Positions 59,635 through 64,000 of a stretch of DNA of 64,000 nt are shown piece after piece. This DNA comes from Bacillota bacterium (GTDB lineage: Bacteria; Bacillota; Sulfobacillia; JABLXB01), in assembly GCA_013178305.1 (NCBI GenBank), contig JABLXB010000008.1, positions 1 through 64,000 on the forward strand, given 5' to 3'. Each line of letters begins with the position of its first letter. Position 1 is the first letter of the stretch. The translations under genes and the position numbers were made by a program. The notes under the pieces were generated by a model. It searched no databases. It saw only the letters and a list, made by a program, of their open reading frames with translations, and had not been told where the DNA came from.

Positions 59635-60150
59635 ATGCCAAGGCCTGAGAGGGATAGGACTGACGCTTCCCAGCAGGAGTTCAAGGAGAAGGTCGTGTCG
59701 ATAAACAGGGTGGCCAAGGTAGTGAAGGGCGGCCGGAGGTTCAGCTTTTCAGCGCTGGTCGTGGTCGGAGACGGCAACGGCCGCGTTGGGGTGGGGCTGG
59801 GCAAGGCTGCGGAGATCCCCGACGCCATCCGCAAGGGCATCGAGGACGCGAAGAAGGCCTTGATCGCGGTGCCGCGGGTCGGCACCACCATTCCGCACGA
59901 AGTAACGGGTCATTTCGGGGCGGGCCAGGTGTTTATGAAGCCTGCCTCCCAGGGTACCGGCGTCATCGCCGGCGGCCCCGTACGCGCGATCATGGAACTC
60001 GCGGGGATAAGGGACGTTCTCACGAAGTCGATCGGGTCCTCCAACGCGTGTAACGTTACGTACGCAACACTCGAGGGGCTCAAGCAGCTGAAAGTGGCGA
60101 ACGACGTGGCCAAGCTGCGGGGCAAGCCGGTCGAAGAACTAGTCGGGTAG
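59635..60150 (+). CDS. rpsE: Ribosomal protein S5
   Basis: A 171-aa protein at the mRNA entry: [34 protein letters not shown] and a C-terminal [29 protein letters not shown] precedes ATG. Confidence 0.97.
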   Translation: MPRPERDRTDASQQEFKEKVVSINRVAKVVKGGRRFSFSALVVVGDGNGRVGVGLGKAAEIPDAIRKGIEDAKKALIAVPRVGTTIPHEVTGHFGAGQVFMKPASQGTGVIAGGPVRAIMELAGIRDVLTKSIGSSNACNVTYATLEGLKQLKVANDVAKLRGKPVEELVG

Positions 60151-60165
60151 CCGGGGGGAGCCAGA

Positions 60166-60363
60166 GTGGCAGAAAAGATCAGGATTACGCTGAAACGGAG
60201 CCTGGCCGGCAAACCGGAGACGATGAGGGCCACGGCAGCGGCGCTCGGCCTTCACAGGCGGGAGCAGTCGGTGATCCAGAGCGATACGCCCTCGATTCGC
60301 GGCATGATCCACAAGATCTCGCATCTGGTCGCCGTCGATCAGGTCGAGGGGGAGGTGGACTAG
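60166..60363 (+). CDS. rpmD: Ribosomal protein L30
   Basis: A 65-aa large-subunit protein: [26 protein letters not shown] and [17 protein letters not shown] 60166 follows GGGGGGAG. It sits between rpsE and rplO as usual. Confidence 0.95.
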   Translation: MAEKIRITLKRSLAGKPETMRATAAALGLHRREQSVIQSDTPSIRGMIHKISHLVAVDQVEGEVD

Positions 60364-60367
60364 TAAG

Positions 60368-60817
60368 GTGAGGATCCACGAACTCAAGCCTGCTCCCGGC
60401 TCTGTGAAGAAGTCTTTCAGGGTCGGCAGGGGTATAGGATCGGGGCTCGGCAAGACGTCGGGCCGCGGGCACAAGGGTCAGAAGGCCCGCGCGGGCGGGG
60501 CGAAGGGCCGCGGATTTGAAGGCGGCCAGATGCCGCTCCAGCGAAGGATACCCAAGCGAGGCTTCACCAACATATTCAAGACCGTCTACGCAACGCTCAA
60601 CGTTTCGGACCTGAACAGGTTCGAGGACGGAACGGTCGTCACCCCCGAGCTCCTCAGGGAGGCGGGATTGGTAAAGGGCGCTTTCGACGGGATCAAGGTC
60701 CTGGGTGACGGCGACCTGGAAAAGTCGCTGACCGTGAAGGCTGACAGGTTCTCGGGGGCCGCCGTGCAGAAGATCGAGGCTGCCGGCGGGAAGGCCGAGG
60801 TGATAGCGGGTGCTTGA
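60368..60817 (+). CDS. rplO: Ribosomal protein L15
   Basis: A 149-aa protein: [37 protein letters not shown]-type start with its Gly/Lys/Arg-rich extension, then a globular C-terminus. The GTG start follows GGAGGTG. It overlaps secY by 8 nt. Confidence 0.96.
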   Translation: MRIHELKPAPGSVKKSFRVGRGIGSGLGKTSGRGHKGQKARAGGAKGRGFEGGQMPLQRRIPKRGFTNIFKTVYATLNVSDLNRFEDGTVVTPELLREAGLVKGAFDGIKVLGDGDLEKSLTVKADRFSGAAVQKIEAAGGKAEVIAGA

Positions 60818-62069
60818 GACGCTGCGGGGTGCCCTGAGGATAGGTGACCTCCGGCGCAGGATAGTGTTCACGTTCTGGATGTTCCTCGTGTTCAGGGCGG
60901 GGGCGCACGTGCCGGTGCCGGGCATCAAAACCGAAGTGATCTCCCAGCTGTTCAAGGAAGGCACCATATTCGCTTTCCTGGACATGTTCTCCGGGGGCGC
61001 GCTGAAGACGTTCTCAATATTCGCTATGAGCATAACGCCGTACATCAACTCCTCGATCATCATGCAGCTCCTGACCATCATCATCCCGAGCTGGGAGAAG
61101 CTGGCGAAGGAAGAGGATGGACGCAAGAAGCTCAACGAGTTCACGCGGTACGGCACGGTCGTGCTCGCCCTGATCCAGGGCTTCAGCATGGCCATAGCGA
61201 TAAGCAGGATGGGCGCGCTCGTGCAGGGTGGCGTGATGGCGATCGCCATCGTGGTCATCTCGCTGACGGCGGGGACGGCGTTCCTCATGTGGCTCGGCGA
61301 GCAGATAACGGAGAAGGGGATCGGCAACGGGATATCGCTGATAATCTTCGCCGGCATTATCTCGAGGCTCCCGTCGGGGCTTTACAGTATGGTGCAGTAC
61401 CTGCTGGCGGGCCGCATCGGCATAATCAACATCGCGGTGTTGCTCGTCATCGCGGCCGCCGTGATCGCCGCGATCGTCTGGATTAACGAGGGTGAGCGCA
61501 GGATACCGGTCCAGTACTCGAAGAGGGTCGTCGGGCGCAAGGTTTACGGCGGGGCAAGCACCCACATACCGATGAAGATCAACCAGGCCGGCGTCATCCC
61601 CGTGATCTTCGCATCGTCGGTGCTGGCGTTCCCTGCCACTATAGCGAGCTTCATCAACGCGCCGTGGGCGCGGGCTGTCGAGCAGCTTTTCGACTACCGG
61701 AGACCCGGGTACCTGATTGCGTATACGGTTCTCATCCTGTTCTTCACGTACTTCTACACGGCGATCACATTCAATCCGATAGAGATATCCAACAATATGA
61801 AGAAGTACGGCGGGTTCATACCCGGGATAAGGCCCGGCAAGCCGACTGCGGAGCACCTGTTCAAGATCTCGAACAGGATCACCCTGGCCGGTTCCGTGTT
61901 CCTGGCGATCATCGCGATACTGCCGAACTTCGTACTTACGGTGACGAATATACCGGGGCTCCAGTTTGGCGGCACGGGCCTGCTCATCGTGGTCAGCGTC
62001 GCGCTGGAGACCATGAGGCAGATCGAGGCACAGATGCTGCTGCGGCACTACCAGGGATTTATCAAGTAG
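60810..62069 (+). CDS. secY: Preprotein translocase subunit SecY
   Basis: The Sec channel, 419 aa with about ten membrane helices. Landmarks are the plug region near 60-75 ([23 protein letters not shown]), [11 protein letters not shown] near 170, and a cytoplasmic loop [10 protein letters not shown] near 230. GTG 60810 lies within rplO. It is followed by adk and map, the common Firmicutes arrangement. Confidence 0.97.
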   Translation: MLETLRGALRIGDLRRRIVFTFWMFLVFRAGAHVPVPGIKTEVISQLFKEGTIFAFLDMFSGGALKTFSIFAMSITPYINSSIIMQLLTIIIPSWEKLAKEEDGRKKLNEFTRYGTVVLALIQGFSMAIAISRMGALVQGGVMAIAIVVISLTAGTAFLMWLGEQITEKGIGNGISLIIFAGIISRLPSGLYSMVQYLLAGRIGIINIAVLLVIAAAVIAAIVWINEGERRIPVQYSKRVVGRKVYGGASTHIPMKINQAGVIPVIFASSVLAFPATIASFINAPWARAVEQLFDYRRPGYLIAYTVLILFFTYFYTAITFNPIEISNNMKKYGGFIPGIRPGKPTAEHLFKISNRITLAGSVFLAIIAILPNFVLTVTNIPGLQFGGTGLLIVVSVALETMRQIEAQMLLRHYQGFIK

Positions 62070-62080
62070 GAGGGACCGTG

Positions 62081-62743
62081 TTGCGGTTGGTTTTCCTGGG
62101 TCCTCCGGGCGCTGGGAAGGGCACGCAGGCCGACATATTGAGCGAGAAAACGGGCCTGCCCCACATATCACCCGGGGACATGTTTCGCAAGGCCGTGAGG
62201 GACGGCACCCCGCTCGGCCGCAAGGCCAAGGAATACATGGACGCAGGGCAGCTCGTTCCCGACGACGTTACGGTGGGGATCATCAGGGAGAAGATCACGT
62301 CACAGGACTGCGCGAATGGTTTCATTCTCGACGGTTTTCCGAGGAACCTGAGACAGGCCGAGGCGCTTGACGAAATGATGGCGGGCGCAGGACTCGCGCT
62401 GGACGCGGCGATCGATTTCCACGTCCCGGCTGAGGTGCTGATCGACAGGTCGGTGGGCAGGCGCGTGTGCAAGTCGTGCGGCGCCACCTACCACGTGGCG
62501 CACAACCCGAGCAGGGCCGGTTCCAGGTGTGGGGCCTGCGGCGGCCCGCTCATCCAGCGGGACGACGACAGGGAGGAGACCGTCAGGCGGAGGCTCGAGG
62601 TTTACGAGGAGCAGACGGCGCCGCTGGTCGAGTTCTATCGCGCGAAGGGATTGCTGAGGCGAGTGAACGGGAACCAGCCGTTTGCCGCGGTCACCTCGGA
62701 GGTCGAGGCCGTCCTGTCCGGCGTCATGGGGGCGGCGCGATGA
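62081..62743 (+). CDS. adk: Adenylate kinase
   Basis: Interconverts ATP, AMP and ADP, 220 aa. P-loop GPPGAGKGTQ near 7-16, AMP-site DGFPRN near 85, and a zinc-binding LID with CKSC and CGAC pairs (near 130-154), the long form typical of Gram-positives. TTG 62081 gives the family start RLVFLGPPGAGKG and lies 7 nt after GGAGG; GTG 62078 is one codon earlier. Its stop overlaps the map start as ATGA. Confidence 0.96.
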   Translation: MRLVFLGPPGAGKGTQADILSEKTGLPHISPGDMFRKAVRDGTPLGRKAKEYMDAGQLVPDDVTVGIIREKITSQDCANGFILDGFPRNLRQAEALDEMMAGAGLALDAAIDFHVPAEVLIDRSVGRRVCKSCGATYHVAHNPSRAGSRCGACGGPLIQRDDDREETVRRRLEVYEEQTAPLVEFYRAKGLLRRVNGNQPFAAVTSEVEAVLSGVMGAAR

Positions 62744-63489
62744 TAATCATCAAGTCTCCGGCGGAGATCCGCAAGATGAAAGCCGCGGGGGCTGTTGTGG
62801 CCGGGGCTCTAAGACAGGTTAGGAGCCTGATCGCTCCAGGCGTACGGACCGCGGACATTGACATGGTCGTCAAGGAGTTCATAGTGAAAAGCGGCGCGGT
62901 TCCGGCGTTCAAGGGGTTCAAGGGTTTCCCCGCCTCGGCGTGCGTTTCGGTCAACGAGGAGGTCGTACATGGGATTCCCGGCCCGCGCCGGTTGAAAGAC
63001 GGCGACATCGTCTCGGTTGACGTGGGGGCCGTGCTGGATGGTTTCGTGGGAGACTCGTCGGTGACTTTCACGGTCGGGGAGGTCGACGACGTTACTCGCC
63101 GGCTGATCGACGTCACGAGGGAGTGCCTCGAGAAGGCGATCGCGGCGTGCGTTCCCGGCGGCAGGCTCAGCGACATCGGTCATGCGGTTCAGTCCCACGC
63201 GGAGGCCAACGGGTTTTCCGTGGTGCGCGAGTATGTAGGCCATGGCGTGGGGCGCAGTATGCACGAGGACCCGCAGGTCCCGAACTTCGGACCACCCGGG
63301 TTGGGCCCGCTCCTCCGGACCGGGATGACCCTGGCGCTGGAGCCGATGGTCAACGTGGGCGGCCACGGGGTCAGGCTGCTGCAGAACAGGTGGACGGTGG
63401 TGACGCAGGACGGCTCGCTGTCGGCGCATTTCGAGCACACCGTGGCGATCACGGATTCGGGGCCGGTGGTCCTGACCGTGGAGGAATGA
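62740..63489 (+). CDS. map: Methionine aminopeptidase type I
   Basis: Removes the initiator methionine, 249 aa. Metal ligands are seen as SVDVGAVLDGFVGDSS (two Asp), GHGVGRSMHEDPQVPNF (His), ALEPMVN (Glu) and HFEHTVAIT (final Glu). It overlaps adk by 4 nt. Confidence 0.97.
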   Translation: MIIIKSPAEIRKMKAAGAVVAGALRQVRSLIAPGVRTADIDMVVKEFIVKSGAVPAFKGFKGFPASACVSVNEEVVHGIPGPRRLKDGDIVSVDVGAVLDGFVGDSSVTFTVGEVDDVTRRLIDVTRECLEKAIAACVPGGRLSDIGHAVQSHAEANGFSVVREYVGHGVGRSMHEDPQVPNFGPPGLGPLLRTGMTLALEPMVNVGGHGVRLLQNRWTVVTQDGSLSAHFEHTVAITDSGPVVLTVEE

Positions 63490-63519
63490 TATGGAATTCC
63501 TGGAGGGAACATATCACTT

Positions 63520-63804
63520 ATGCCGGGTTTCAGGATCGGCCAGGTGGTAACCTCGAAGGCTGGAAGAGACGCCGGCAGGAGTTTTGTTGTGCTGAAGATC
63601 GAGGAAACCCGTGTGGTCCTGGCCGATGGGGATGTCAGGAAGGTAGAAAACGCGAAGAGGAAGAACGTCAGGCACCTCATCCCCCACGAATTCGTATCGG
63701 AGTCGATCCAATCGAGGATCGGCCGGGGGGACCGCGTGACGAACGCGGAACTGAGGAGGACCATAGAGACCTGGCGGAGAGAGACGGCGGGAGAGGAGCG
63801 TTAG
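63520..63804 (+). CDS. KOW domain RNA-binding protein (L14e/L6e/L27e-like)
   Basis: A 94-aa protein with an N-terminal KOW-type segment (FRIGQVVTSKAGRDAGRSFVVLKI, DGDVRKVENAKRKNVRHL) and a polar helical tail. The family is found between map and infA in many clostridia; a ribosome-associated role is inferred. GGAGGG lies about 13 nt before ATG 63520, a wide spacing. Confidence 0.88.
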   Translation: MPGFRIGQVVTSKAGRDAGRSFVVLKIEETRVVLADGDVRKVENAKRKNVRHLIPHEFVSESIQSRIGRGDRVTNAELRRTIETWRRETAGEER

Positions 63805-63807
63805 AGC

Positions 63808-64000
63808 ATGGCCAAAGAAGACGTTATCGAGGTTGAGGGCACGGTCGTGGAGCCGCTTCCGAACGCCATGTTCCGCGTGGAGCTCGACAACGGGCACAAG
63901 GTGTTGGCACACGCGTCTGGCAAAATCCGTATGAACTTTATCCGGATCCTTTCGGGTGACCGCGTCCTGGTGGAACTGTCTCCGTACGACCTGTCGCGTG
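63808..64000 (+). CDS. infA: Translation initiation factor IF-1 (truncated by window end)
   Basis: ATG 63808 follows GAGAGGAGCG and opens [20 protein letters not shown], then [20 protein letters not shown] and a late [16 protein letters not shown], the S1-like OB fold of IF-1. About 64 of an expected 72 residues are present before the window ends. It binds the A site of the 30S subunit during initiation. Confidence 0.95.
   Translation, partial: MAKEDVIEVEGTVVEPLPNAMFRVELDNGHKVLAHASGKIRMNFIRILSGDRVLVELSPYDLSR

Overview
The window is a GC-rich chromosomal segment of a spore-forming member of the Bacillota (Firmicutes). The evidence is a ctsR-mcsA-mcsB-clpC-radA stress cluster, the sporulation sigma factor sigH, a zinc-type S14, CarD and YacL. 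The order carD-yacL-ispDF-cysS-thyX-rlmB-sigH-tRNAs-rpmG-secE-nusG-rplKAJL and rpoBC-L7Ae-rpsLG-fusA-tuf-S10/spc follows the Bacillus/Clostridia plan. High GC, many GTG/TTG starts, chromosomally encoded tRNA CCA ends and an IspDF fusion point to a high-GC clostridial lineage (Desulfotomaculia, Moorella or Limnochordia-like). The exact taxon cannot be fixed by eye.

Layout. 1-3740: the end of an rRNA operon (16S-23S spacer with tRNA-Ile and tRNA-Ala, 23S, 5S, terminator). 3751-11152: an HD-GYP protein (minus strand), an amidohydrolase, a divergent EF-G paralogue, thioredoxin reductase and an RlmI-like methyltransferase. 11268-17401: the CtsR regulon operon with its operator, then radA. 17427-18045: a minus-strand tRNA-Ala(CGC) followed by a small conserved gene. 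18151-27410: a sulfhydrylase, carD, yacL, a ferritin-like coat-type protein, ispDF, cysS, thyX, rlmB and sigH. 27470-27941: four tRNAs. 27996-29345: an accessory pocket with a Gly/Trp repeat protein, a small membrane protein and a low-GC gap. 29364-34193: tuf1, rpmG, tRNA-Trp, secE, nusG, rplKAJL. 34294-39241: a fatty-acid synthesis cluster. 39279-46913: rpoBC. 46998-51633: the str operon with tuf2. 51661-64000: the S10/spc cluster through secY, adk and map to a truncated infA.

Most genes form one growth-rate-linked block for transcription, translation and protein export. Proteostasis genes (ClpC with McsB arginine marking), isoprenoid precursor synthesis, thymidylate synthesis and type II fatty-acid synthesis are linked to it. 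Visible control points are a CtsR box, an L10-leader attenuator before rplJ, a probable attenuator before rpoB, an operator-like repeat cluster before fabH and several near-consensus sigma-A promoters.

No CRISPR array, phage, transposase or classical accessory system was found. The best candidates for something unusual are: a fab cluster that splits rplL from rpoB; two tuf copies that look identical, with unusual codon use and a cysteine cluster; a long charged tail on RpoB; the Gly/Trp repeat protein pocket; a dyad straddling the str promoter; and a possible leaderless ispDF. I do not see a wholly new multi-gene system.
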